From Corydoras sp. C115 (Eukaryota > Chordata > Actinopteri > Siluriformes > Callichthyidae): a stretch of 64,000 bases of DNA. Each line of letters begins with the position of its first letter. The first letter of the stretch is position 1. The stretch lies in contig JAFMOC010000072.1 in the NCBI GenBank assembly GCA_019802505.1, positions 2,838,501 through 2,902,500 on the forward strand. The letters are read 5' to 3'. The notes beneath the pieces are model-generated. The model did no database searches and was not told the origin of the DNA. It was given only the letters and a program-made list of their open reading frames with translations. Of this stretch, positions 11,350-23,300 are shown piece after piece. The translations under genes and the position numbers were made by a program.

Positions 11350-11485
11350 TATTCATTAATTATTTTTAGCTTACTCCTCTATTAGGGTTCCTTATGCCCA
11401 CACAGTGGAGAATGTTTCAGGCACAGGGCACCATTCTATCACTGAGCACACTCACACCGACACACACACAAACACACACTATATA
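11350..11485 (-). repeat. old DANA-like SINE fragment
   Basis: A diverged 3' half: tattcattaattatttttagctta, cctctattaggg and the hallmark actcacac / actatatagg are recognisable. Confidence 0.5.
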
Positions 11486-11583
11486 GGGAAATTTAGACCA
11501 TTACCGATGGTTCTGCCTTGTTCTCTTGCTCCGCTGAGCTCCTGCCACACATGCCTTCTTATTCAACATCAGCATCTAACCTC

Positions 11584-11920
11584 AGGCGGCACGGTTAGCA
11601 CGTTCGCCTCTCAGCACTAGGGATTCCCGGTTCGAATGCCCATCTGGGTGGAGTTTCCATGTTCTCCCCGTGTCCGTGTGGGTTTCCTCCGGGTTCTCCA
11701 GTTTCCTCCCACAGTCCAAAAACATGGATCAAGTCAATTGAATTCTCCAAATTGCCCCATATAGAGTGTGTCTGTGTGAGTGAGTGTGTGCCCAGCGATA
11801 GATTGGCGCCCTGTCCTGGGTCTATCTGCCCAGCGCCCGAAATTTTTTCCCTTGGATGGGCATGGGGAACCCCATCGCGACCCTAATAGAGGATAAAGCG
11901 GAAGATAATGAATGAATGAG
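11584..11920 (+). repeat. DANA/mermaid-like SINE with shortened head
   Basis: It has a 13-bp target duplication (gcatctaacctca), but its head lacks the ggcttagt part of the A box, so it is probably transcriptionally dead. Confidence 0.85.
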
Positions 11921-12539
11921 CATCTAACCTCACAAATGGTCTGAATAAATGAGTTCCACAAAGGTTCCACAGACACACGCAAAGAGCTTGTTGTAAAATA
12001 AGCTCATTTCAGTAAAATATGTAAGTAAATACCATCAGGATGGATGTACCCTCAGAACCATGTCACTAACTGTTCTAAAGCCAGGAGCCTAGGGTTTGTT
12101 ATTTATAACTTTCTCATTAAAGACAAAAGTTCTAAGGTGCTTTTTACACACTGCATATTTGCAGAAATAGACCTGTGTGTGGTTACAAAATAAGCACAGA
12201 ATAAGCATTACTGAAACTATACCTATATAATAGTTAAAACAACACATTTACATTACGTGCAAAAGTTTGACATGCAAAACCATTTTTCTTTCTCAGTTTC
12301 TGATATAAATACAGTAATGCTACTCAAAATTTAAATCTTTTAGATTAGTGGTTGACACTAAGTGGTATAACTTAACATATAAGGTATCTGGCAATCCACT
12401 AGCTGGAGACAGGAATGTAAGCAGATAATAATATCAGATAAAGGACTTCAAAAACAACTAATGAAAAACATTGAACAAAAAATGTCAATGCTAAATATTC
12501 AAAAATATTTTGGAAAAATATGATCAAAGACTTTGCGTT

Positions 12540-12775
12540 GGCTTGTAGTTAAAGAACCAGCCAGTTCGATTCCTGGTCTCATCAAGTACTATGATTGAAG
12601 GGCCCTTGGGCAAGGCACTTAACCCCAATTGCTCCCCGGATGCTGTATACAAGGCTACCCACCGGTCTGGGTACGTGTGTTTACTTCACTCAGTGTGTGT
12701 ATATGTGTGTGTTTCACTGCATGGATAGATTAAATGTGGAGGACACATTCCTTTGTGTGTTAGCACAGTAGGCAA
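12540..12775 (+). repeat. V-SINE-like tRNA-derived repeat
   Basis: A B-box-like gttcgattcctgg is followed by a core of the type gcccttgggcaaggcacttaacccc, as in fish V-SINE/HE1 families. It is diverged. Confidence 0.45.
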
Positions 12776-13029
12776 AATAGGTCATTTTAACACTTACATC
12801 AAATATTTTACATTTTGCACCCAACACAGTAAATTTATTAAGATAAATTAAAACCTTCAGAGATAAGATTATTAAATAAAAGTAAACATTCCTCTTTTAA
12901 ATGCATTTGGGTTGTTGTTTCCCTTTTCTTATTAAACAGAAGAGATTCACTGTATCCACAAAAATAAGACGACACCACATCTATCAAACAAAAGTTATAA
13001 GATAGCTACATATGCTCTCATAACATGCA

Positions 13030-13573
13030 GCCCGACTTGTGTTTAACCAGCCCAAGCGAACTCATGTCACTCCATTACTCACTTCCCTCCATTGGCTTCC
13101 TGTAGCTGCTCGCATTGAGTACAAGTCACTGACTCTGGCATACAGAACCATTTCTGGATCTTCCCCCTCTTACCTTCACTCTATCTTTTCAAAATACACT
13201 CCGACTCGTTCACTTCGCTCCAGTGATGATTGCCGCCTGGCGGTTCCACCTCACCGAGGAGCTAATTCTCACTCTGTGGCGTTCACCACTGCAAAATGGT
13301 GGAACGATTTTCCCAACTCTGTCCGTAAGGCAGAATCACTAAACAGTTTTAAGAAACTACTTAAGACGCATCTCTTTAACAAATACCTGTTGTAGTAAAA
13401 TAAAAAAATAAAAATAAATAAATAAATTTAAAAAAAAGCATCGAATAACAATCAGGTTTGATGAATTTACAGTATAGTTGGTTTTCTCCATGGCTTCTGA
13501 CTTGTGGTGTTCTCATTTGAAAGTCGCTTTTGATAAAAGCGTCTGCTAAATGACTAAATGTAAATGTAAATGT
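13030..13573 (+). mobile_element. 5'-truncated L2-clade-type LINE
   Basis: An open reading frame (13039-13395) matches the reverse transcriptase C-terminal region (PLLTSLHWLPVAARIEYKS, FSKYTPTRSLRS). The tail aaagcgtctgctaaatgact with (TAAATG)n repeats is of the L2/UnaL2 type. A perfect 10-bp target duplication (ataacatgca) at 13020-13029 and 13574-13583 marks the insertion. Confidence 0.75.
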
Positions 13574-13583
13574 ATAACATGCA

Positions 13584-15350
13584 CTAGGTTACAGAAATTG
13601 TATATTATGTTTAGCGTAAAATAATTCATTCTTTTTTATGTCTCTTTTCATTTTGTGAATTCTACTGTTTTGAGAAAGAAAATCCTTTTTTGTACAGCGA
13701 TGTTTTCAAACATCCTTAAAAGCTTAAACTTACATTCAGGATTTTTTTCCATATGCAAATAATAATTAATTAAGGCACACCTCTGACCGCTTCGCATTCG
13801 TATCAATGTCGTATCAAACTATTCATTCACATACATACACATTTTTAAAATTTTTCATTCATTCATTCATTCATTATCTCCCGCTTTATCCTCTATTAGG
13901 GTTGCGGTGGGGTTCCCCATGCCCATCCAGGGGAGAACGTCTCGGGCGCTGGGCAGAAAGACCCAGGACAGGATGCCAATCTATCGCTGAAAATTCTTCA
14001 TGTTTACATTTATTTTACATAAATAATAATTTAATTATATTTAAAGTTTTAATTATATTTAAAGTTTTAAAGTAAAAACTGGTCATGCTCCATTTTGAAT
14101 TGGTTAGTCACAGCGTGAACTCATGTTGCATGCGTCATTCATCCTACACAGCACCACACCTCACACCTATTTTGAAACTTTGTCAAAATGTGCAAACTAA
14201 AACACATAGCTGGTTAAAGCACTCTTACAGAGAAGGCTGCACATATACTTCTGTCAGACCAATCTGACAACGTATGTCCTGTTTTAATTCTGCAAGATTA
14301 ACACACAAGCATGTATTAAACTACTGAGGTTTGAATATTAGTATTAATACACCATAAGCAATTAAAATAACTGTACAGTGCATTACTTCCTTGTGTCATG
14401 ATAATGAATAAAGAGTATAGAGCAGAGTGTATATGATATATGATCATTTGAATACAGAAATGACAAGGTGTCAAAAAAAGGAAGCCTGTGTCGGAAATAT
14501 GGTTACAGTAAAAACAACAGACAGTTCTTACATCCTTGTTCAGGTCTTTCTGTGAACCCCAATATAAGACAGAGTGAAACATGAAACTTTTCTCACAAAA
14601 TCTTTCTGTATCTCTCTGTTTTTTTGTAAGAGTATTATTATACAACATTTTTGGTAATGGTTGCAAACTGTATGCTAATGCTGTTCTCACAAAAACACCA
14701 GTGTTGATAGTTTCGAAATGTTTGTATCAACATTAAAAAGTGTCTTCAATGGTATTCAGAGTAAAATTAGTTTCAGCATTTGCTTTTAAAAACAAGGTTT
14801 AGATCTACTTTATAAAATAATTGTGTAATTCTTTTAAATCACTAATAAAGCTAAAACATAATCCGAGCGTTACACATATGTAGCTGCATAGTGTTGTCAT
14901 GCGTGTGCAAAATGGCAATGATTTTAAGACCATTTAATAGATTTTAACAGTCAGCAGAAATTTCTGATACAAATTGAAATTCAAATTGAATTTCTAATAC
15001 AAATATTTGCAATGAATAGTAAATAAGAAAGTTTGTAGTATAGTCATCATATAAAATATAAAATAAATAAAAACAAATATAATAGCAACTGGTAAACATC
15101 TATATGTTTTAATAAAAATTAAAAGGAAGTTCACAATTTAATTGGCTACAATACTGAGGAAGTATTCGGAGATGACATTAATTTACATTCTACTGTTAAT
15201 AACAATGCTTCATACATCATTTGGTTACTCTTTGAAGACATTGATTTATATACAGTGAGCATACTCCCACCCCCCCACCTCTCAACCCTAGTATAGCATT
15301 AAGTGGAAGATAATAGAAGGATGTTATATTACAATTAATATGTTATATAT
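13584..15350. other. intronic AT-rich stretch
   Basis: Apart from a truncated SINE at 13855-13991, I see no exon, RNA gene or recognisable element. The open frame at 14316-14690 has no domain and no splice context. Confidence 0.5.
13855..13991 (-). repeat. truncated DANA/mermaid-like SINE
   Basis: Only the 3' part remains, from the tail to ctatcgctg; the head and centre are missing. Confidence 0.75.
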
Positions 15351-15351
15351 T

Positions 15352-15657
15352 AGGCAGCATGGTAGCTTAGTGGTCAGCACGTTTGCCTCTCAGACCTGAA
15401 GATGCAGGTTCGAATCCCATTCTGGGTGGAGTTTCCATGTTCTTGCCGTGTCAGTGTGGGTTTTTGCCATTTTCTTTGGTTTCTTCCCACAGTTCAAATA
15501 CATGGATTCAAAATAAATTGAATACACTAATTTGCCCCATATAGGTAGCCCCTATGTGGTGTGTCTGTGACGATTGACGGATTGACACCCTGTCTTCGGT
15601 GTATCTGCCCAGGTCCTGGGCCTAATCCCTAATATAAGATTAAACAAATGATAATGA
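15352..15657 (+). repeat. diverged SINE of the same family
   Basis: The head ggcagcatggtagcttagtgg and B box aggttcgaatccc are clear, but the body has many substitutions, so it is an older copy. Confidence 0.65.
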
Positions 15658-17510
15658 GATAAGTTGTTACACAAATGTTTTAAGTTTTTTACACAAATTA
15701 TAGTTGTTTGTGTTACCTGTTTAAACTCTGCTAAAACTGCTGATTAGTTTACTCATGCTTTAGTTTGTTGTGCTTTTTGAGTGTATTTATTCTTCATTAG
15801 TGTTGTCCAGCTATTATACAATTTAACCTTGAGTGGCCCTTTTTATTCTCTTGTTTTTCTCTTTATTGGGATTTGCTTTGATTTAGCTTTTTCTGCAGGT
15901 ACTTTTGTGATTTTTTTTCTTTAAGAGTTTTACAGTGCCCTCCATTATGTACGCATCATTTGAGGGGCTTGGTTTACAGTCTGTCCCATTCATTCTTGAA
16001 TATCGGGATTATTTTGATTTTGGGGCTCAAGCTTTTGGACAGGCATAAGATTTTGGAGGACCTTATTTTTACCAAACATCGCTGTTTTTTTTTTTAACTA
16101 CTAAGTACAGATTCATGAATCAGAGGTAGAGCAAGGGAATCAGGTGACACAATGTCTTACCCCTAGTAAGTGTTTGTGTTAATTGTGTTTGTACCTTATT
16201 AGGAAATCAAACGGGCAAAAAGAGAGAGGGAGTATCAGTTGCAAAGCAAGAGTCGGTGACGGCAAGAGAAAAACCGGATGTGAACATTTCTTAATGTCTG
16301 CGGTTTTACATGCCAGTCAATAAGGATCTTTATTGTGAATAAAGGTTAGTTTGGTTCTCTGCTTCCTCTGTCTCTGCTCCCACTAATTTCCTGACCCGTC
16401 ACAAAATGCTTTATTAAAATTTAGGAAGTTGAGGTTTATAACTGATTTTTGCTTCATCACTCATCTGTATAATTAACACCAACAGTCTCATGGGCTCCTC
16501 ATATTTGTGAATGTTTTACATTTTTCTATGTTCTCTCTCATTTGTAAGTTACTTGGATGAAAGCATCTCCTAAATGACTAAATGTAAATGTTATTTTTTT
16601 AAGTGTCAAAACTTCATACCACATGACAAAAAAAGATGTGGAAGATAGTGCTATACTAAAGAACCCATAAAACTGCCAAGCATTTTTAGTAGATGAATTA
16701 AAGACATTCAAATCCTGCAATTTAAGAAATTATAAAGATACAGCCTACATGTGAAGTTCTTTTTAAATGGATGTTTTATAAGATTTGTATTAGTGCAACG
16801 TACACGGCATGTACACAATCCAGTTAAAACCTATGTTATATAAATGACATATTTATAAGGTATATTTTATAACTTTGTTTCTTTCTTGATTGTATCACAT
16901 ACTATACCTCACTAAAGGATTTCAACTAAACAAGATAAGAAAAAAATAATTCAGAAATACAATTTCTAGATACAAACTTCTAGAAACAAAGACACACGAC
17001 CCCTTTCTTATAAAATTAAACAAAGGATAATGAGATAAGTTCTTACATTACCTTACAAAACAGAATTGCTACAAAGGCAAACACTGTGAGCCTGAAATTA
17101 TTAACTCATCATTCATACACTGCAATAAGGAATCTATCTATAATCCACCAATCCATGGAGGAGTAAACTAACCTAATTTCGACCTGTTAAAGACCATTTC
17201 AATTTAAATTACACAGGGTTAAGTTAACTTTCTGGTTTACTTTTAATCACCAGTTTACTAAATTCTACTTTTTTCCTTTTTTAACACATTATAGTTGTTT
17301 GTGTTACCTGTTTAAACTCATGCTTTAGTTTGTTGTGCTTTTTGAGTGTATTTATTCTTTATTAGTGTTGTCCAGCTATTATACAATTTAACCTTGAGTG
17401 GCCCTTTTTATTCTAAAGGATTTCTACTAAACAAGATAAGAAAAAAATAATTCAGAAATACAATTTCTAGATACAAACTTCTAGAAAAAAAAAGACACAC
17501 GACCCCTTTC
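15633..17510. repeat. local duplication with internal deletion
   Basis: 17284-17412 repeats 15692-15851 and 17417-17510 repeats 16913-17010. The second copy is therefore the first with about 1 kb removed. No coding sequence is seen in either copy. Confidence 0.6.
16535..16592 (+). repeat. LINE L2-type 3' tail remnant
   Basis: The fragment ttacttggatgaaagcatct followed by cctaaatgactaaatgtaaatg matches the conserved L2/UnaL2 tail. Confidence 0.5.
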
Positions 17511-17744
17511 TTTAAACATTTCGTTAACACATTAATTAAAGAAAAATATAACATGGTTTTTTTTGTACAATCTTAAAATGAATGTGGTTTAGTTTGATTT
17601 ACATTTTGAATTGATTTAAGGGCGACGTCAATTCAACGACCAAATAGTAATGAATGACTTTAACGTTGTTGAAATGACAGGCTGTGTAGGACTGTTTGTA
17701 ATGTGTAATTTAATGAATTTCTCTTTTAAAAACGTTGTAAAGTT

Positions 17745-17930
17745 CACTCACCCTCGACGCTCTGAAAGCCTCGCACTGACAGCAGCCTCGGCAGAATGAC
17801 TTAGAGTCGGAGCCGTTTGGATCGAGTCGGCTCACAATCGGCTGCATTGAGTGAACCATCGATTCCTTTTAGAAACCTTTTTAAATAGAAATCGCTGGCT
17901 TTAAATAAACAACGTTCTGACTCTTACCTG
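17745..17930 (-). promoter_or_regulatory. candidate itgb7 promoter / alternative first exons
   Basis: This patch is clearly richer in CpG than its surroundings, with about ten CpGs between 17750 and 17850. It carries two minus-strand donor sites: one after 17752 (GAGG/GTGAGT) and one after 17928 (GCAG/GTAAGA). The itgb7 start-codon exon has an upstream acceptor and needs a noncoding first exon on this strand. No TATA box is evident. Confidence 0.35.
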
Positions 17931-18353
17931 CTTGCCGTTTAAACAACAGTGTTGTAAAGATTCCCGAGGCGTCGATTTATTTGGTTTTAAAATGCAAAGT
18001 CCCGCATAAAATACGTTATAAATCAACTTAGCGTCGGGGAAATCAAACTCACAGCACGTGGCAGGGCTTCCGTGAGTCGATTCTCATGACTCACTGATAA
18101 AGATCACGCTTCTGTCATCTTGGTTAAGAATGCGTGACAAGCTTAAGCAACAACTTCAATTCCCTTCTTTTTTTAAATCTTTGGTTCGACGTTCAAACAG
18201 GATTTTGTGGTTTATCCATCGTGATGTGTGGGCTCCATGTTTTATATAAGCAGAAAGTTAGATTTAGTGGGTTACAGAGCCATAGTGACAATACAGTTAG
18301 TGACTAACAACCCTGAAACAACAACCAATGCAATAATCCAACAACATATTGTA

Positions 18354-19774
18354 CATTTTACTCTCAGCGCTAGGGATTCCCGGTTCGAATCCCCATCTGG
18401 GTGGAGTTTCCATGTTCTCCCCATGTCCGCGTGGGTTTCCTCCAGGTTCTCTGGTTTCCTCCCACAGTCCAAAAACATGGATCATGTCAACTGAGTTCTC
18501 CAAATTGCCCCATATAGAGTGTGTGTGTGTGTGTGAGTGAGTGTGTGCCCAGCGATGGATTGGCGCCCTGTCCTGGGTGTATCTGCCCAGCGACCGAGAC
18601 GTTCTCCCCTGGATGGGCATGGGGAACCCCACCGCGACCCTAATAGAGGATAAAGCGGGAGATAATGAATGAATTAATGAATATATTAGTAACAGGGGCG
18701 GCACGGTGTCTTAGTGGTTAGCACGTTCTCCTCTCAGCACTAGGGATTCCCGGTTCGAATCCCCATCTGGGTGGAGTTTCCATGTTCTCCCCGTGTCCGC
18801 GTGGGTTTCCTCCGGGTTCTCCGGTTTCCTCCCACAGTCCAAAAACATGGATCATGTCAACTGAGTTCTCCAAATTGCTCCATATAGAGTGTGTCTGTGT
18901 GAGTGAGTGTGTGCCCAGCGATGGATTGGCGCCCTGTCCTGGGTGTATCTGCCCAGCGACCGAGACGTTCTCCCCTGGATGGGCATGGGGAACCCCACTG
19001 CGACCCTAATAGAGGATAAAGCGGGAGATAATGAATGAATTAATGAATATATTAGTAACAGGGGCGGCACGGTGGCTTAGTGGTTAGCACGTTCTCCTCT
19101 CAGCACTAGGGATTCCCGGTTCGAATCCCCATCTGGGTGGAGTTTCCATGTTCTCCCCGTGTCCGCGTGGGTTTCCTCCGGGTTCTCTGGTTTCCTCCCA
19201 CAGTCCAAAAACATGGATCAAGTCAATTGAGTTCTCCAAATTGCCCCATAGAGTGTGTTTGTGTGCGTGTGATTGTGTGCCCAGCGATAGATTGGTTCCC
19301 TGTCCTGGATGTATCTGCCCAGCGCCCGAAACGTTCTCCCCTGAATGGGCATGGGGAACCCCCGCCCCGACCCTAATAGAGGATAAAGCGGGAGATAATG
19401 AATGAATGAATATATTAGTAACAGGGGCGGCACGGTGGCTTAGTGGTTAGCATGTTCACCTCTCAGCGCTAGAGATTCCCGGTTCGAATCCCCATCTGGG
19501 TGGAGTTTCCATGTTCTCCCCGTGTCCGCGTGGGTTTCCTCCGGGTTCTCTGGTTTCCTCCCACAGTCCAAAAACATGGATCAAGTCAATTGAGTTCTCC
19601 AAATTGCCCCATAGAGTGTGTTTGTGTGCGTGTGATTGTGTGCCCAGCGATAGATTGGCGCCCTGTCCTGGATGTATCTGCCCAGCGACCGAGACGTTCT
19701 CCCCTGGATGGGCATGGGGAACCCCACCGCGACCCTAATAGAGGATAAAGCGGAAGATAATGAATAAATGAATA
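18354..19774 (+). repeat. tandem array of four DANA/mermaid-like SINEs
   Basis: Copies at about 18358-18680, 18697-19045, 19062-19410 and 19426-19770 lie head to tail, separated by the same spacer (tattagtaacagg). The first lacks its head. Shared variants between neighbours point to unequal crossing-over rather than four insertions. The array lies between the pfkm stop and the candidate itgb7 promoter. Confidence 0.85.
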
Positions 19775-19802
19775 TTAGTAACAGGACATGTTTCTCTCTT
19801 AT

Positions 19803-19808
19803 TTTATT
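19803..19808 (-). promoter_or_regulatory. candidate pfkm polyadenylation signal
   Basis: AATAAA on the minus strand lies about 410 bp downstream of the pfkm stop, just before the SINE array. It is a plausible 3' UTR end, but the hexamer is common in this AT-rich sequence. Confidence 0.25.
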
Positions 19809-20216
19809 ATTAGTATCCATTTTTTTTTTAAATATGTGATTCAAAGATCATATACAGCTAAGGGAGTAGCATTTTTGTTGCCGGGGTAGTTTGTAATATT
19901 ATAATGATAATCAATTATGAGCAGAAAACTGAACTAAACAAAATTATATCAATATATTATGTGAAACAAAGAGCAAGCGTGACGCATACAAATAGGGCAG
20001 GAGTAGGATGTGGGTATGCATAGATGCAAAAACTCAGATGCACATCAACCATGTGGTTTTAAATGGAACATGTTTTTTAGTTGAAAATACAGAACAGAAC
20101 AGACACCTGTCTTTACTGAGTAATCATCTATTTTCTTACCTACTTACATATATACTGTACTGTACAATATATTTCAACTAAACTTGTCTTTAAAATCATT
20201 AAATTCTTTAGAATCT

Positions 20217-20352
20217 TTAGATTGTTGCTCTCTTTTTAAGAACACTCTCCATAGCTGTCTTCTCTGAGATATCCAGGCTGATATTGTATTTAGCTAAAAT
20301 CTTTAGTATAGGCCTGAGACTCAGCCACCACTGGGTCTTGGGAATACGATGT
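20217..20352 (-). CDS. pfkm: pfkm coding exon 22 (stop codon)
   Basis: It encodes HRIPKTQWWLSLRPILKILA and a divergent, Lys-rich C-terminal tail ending KKRATI, with TAA at 20219-20217. The tail varies between PFK isoforms and is somewhat shorter here than in mammalian PFKM. Confidence 0.94.
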
Positions 20353-23300
20353 CTGCCAAAGAAGGACAAAAGTTAGAGACTGAGGGACTGTAGGATGGAG
20401 AGAGTGCACACTTATAAAGAGAGAAAAAAGGGGAAGAGCACTCACTCAAAGTCTGTGTTCTCCTTAAGCTCAGCGAGAGACTGAAACACCAAGGATCTCT
20501 TCTTCATGCCCAGCACACAAGCCGAATCTGGCTTGTTGGCAAAGATACGACCTACAAAAAGAAACAAAACAAAAAAAAAAACAAAAAAAAAAGGCAACTT
20601 CAAAAGTAAGATATCCATTCCCCTGCTACAGTTTCATTATGTGAAGTTTAGGTAAGTGAATATGTTTAAACATGCCTATCCATGCTGCTGGCTTTAAAAA
20701 CAGACTATAAGTTTAAACTAAATATTCTTATAATAATTAATAAACATGAGAAACCCTGCATTGTTCCTGCGATTACTGAAATTATTTTGGTAAAGTAAGT
20801 TATTCCACGGGCGGCACGGTGGCATAGTGGTTAGCACGTTTGCCTCTCAGCGCTAGATATTCCCGGTTCGAATCCCCATCTGGGTGGAGTTTCCATGTTC
20901 TCCCCGTGTCCGTGTGGGTTTCCTCCTGGTTCTCTGGTTTACTCCCACAGTCCAAAAACATGGATCAAGTTAATTGAGTTCTCTAAATTGCCCCATATAG
21001 AGTGTGTTTGAGTGAGTGAGTGTTTGCCCAGCAATGGATTGGCGCCCTGTCCTGGGTGTATCTGTCCAGCGCCTGATGGGCATGGGGAACCCCACCGCGA
21101 CCCTAATAGAGGATAAGGCGGGTGATAATGAATGAAAAAAGTTATTCCACAGTAATCATAATAATCATAATTATTTCCATATTAATTTTTAGACATCAAA
21201 ATCTGTAATCATTTCATCCCCACCACTAAGTATTATCTATATAACTATATATATATATATATATCAATAACCTTTCCCATCCCACTAAATCAGATGGGCC
21301 TCCAGAGGGCGTTGTCAGACCGGACTAATCATAAGGACACCACCAAATTTGAGTGCCTTTTTTCAGGCAACACTCAGTCAATTTAACTAAAGCCAAATAT
21401 GGGATTTTGTTCTCTGTGGGCATTGCAGAGCCAGTTTGCTTTTCTGTGAGTATCACCTAACTAAATTTAGACCACCGTACCAGTGAGCTGTCTTGCTGGA
21501 TGAACCATACTGATTTCCAGTTGTCATCACCAAACAAGTTAGATTGATCAAGAACACTATGTCCAACTAAGCATTCAGTTTTATTTTAAAAAAGAGTTTT
21601 CATCTTCCAAGTCCTTCCAGGATTAGGTGCAGGATGCAGGTGATTCTAGATACTTTAAAAAGCAGGAAAACACTCTGGACAGGTCCATTGCCGAGCAGAC
21701 ATGCAGATAAACACATTCATCACAAATGTATGCTCAAAGTTAATTTAATGTTCCGGTTTTAATATTGATTTAATGTCCTAGAGGTTTCTTTCTGGTCTAT
21801 TCAGGTCTCTAGGAAAATATATGCAGAATTGAGGAGAACATGTAAACTGCACACCATAAGAACCTGATCCTGGAAGGACTTGGAAGATGAAAACTCTTTT
21901 TTAAATAAAGGTCATTCCTGTATTGCAAAACAGAATTATGAGTCCTGTATAGAATTAAAGAAGGGTGCTTTGAAAGGGAGGGAATAAAATTGGTAATGTT
22001 TTAAGTAATACAAACCGTGTCTGTAGCACTCCTTAAGTTTATCAGTCAGCCACAACACTGCTTTAGCACCCATTTTGGTGCCAAAGTTTCTGTCAAATGG
22101 GGAAGGGGTTCCACCCTAAACAAGAGCAAAAGAATGAGTAAGCCAGACACCTCCATCAGGAACACTTAGGTATTCAAGTTTTGTTACACAAGCATTAGAA
22201 CCTGCTGCATGTGTCCCAGGACGTTCTTACGGCAATCAAAGACTCCTTTTCCTTCCTCTGAATATAAGTTAAAGACGAAGTCTGTGGTGTAATTGGGGTT
22301 GCATTTCTCATTCCTGTAAATGTGAAAAAATGATCAGCATTAAAAGCAGTTCTATTCAAACTGGCATCATTTCTGAATAGCCAGCTACAGTGGTGTGAAA
22401 AAGTGTTTGCCCCCTTCCTCATTTCCTGTTTTTTTGCATGTTTGTCACACTTAAGTGTTTCGGAACATCAAACCAATTTAAACAATAGTCAAGGACAACA
22501 CAAGTAAACACAAAATGCAATTTGTAAATGAAGGTGTTTATTATTAAAGGAGAAAAAAAATCCAATCCATCATGGCCCTGTGTGAAAAACTGATTGCCCC
22601 CCTAAACCTAATAACTGGTTGGGCCACCCTTAGCAGCAACAACTGCAAACAAGCGTTTGCGATAACTTGCAATGAGTCTTTTACAGCGTTCTGGAGGAAT
22701 TTTGGCCCACTCATCTTTGCAGAATTGTTCTAATTCAGTTACATTAGAGGGTTTTCGAGCATGAACGGCCTTTTTAAGGTCATACCACAACATCTCAATA
22801 GGATTCAGGTCAGGACTTTGGCTAGGCCACTCCAAAGTCTTCATTTTGTTTTTCTTCAGCCATTCAGAGGTGGACTTGCTGGTGTGTTTTGGATCATTGT
22901 CCTGCTGCAGAACCCAAGTTCGTTTCAGCTTGAGTTCACGAACAGATGGTCGGACATTCTCCTTCAGGATCTTTAGCTAGACAGCAGAATTCATAGCTCC
23001 ATTTATCACAGCAAGTCTTCCAGTTCCTGCCGCAGCAAAACAGCCCCAGACCATCACACTACCACCACCATATTTTACTGTTGGTATAATGTTCTTTTTC
23101 TGAAATGCAGTGTTCCTTTTACGCCAGATGTAATGGGACACACACATTTACATTTACATTTACATTTAGTCATTTAGCAGACGCTTTTATACAAAGCGAC
23201 TTACAAATGAGAACACCACAAGTCAGAAGCCATGGAGAAAACCAACTATACTGTAAGTTCATCAAACCTGATTGTTATTCGAAGCTGCGCCCCCCCCCCC

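Noticed and set aside
14316..14690. 124-codon minus-strand ORF in itgb7 intron 1
   Set aside because: No domain, no splice-site support and AT-rich chance composition.
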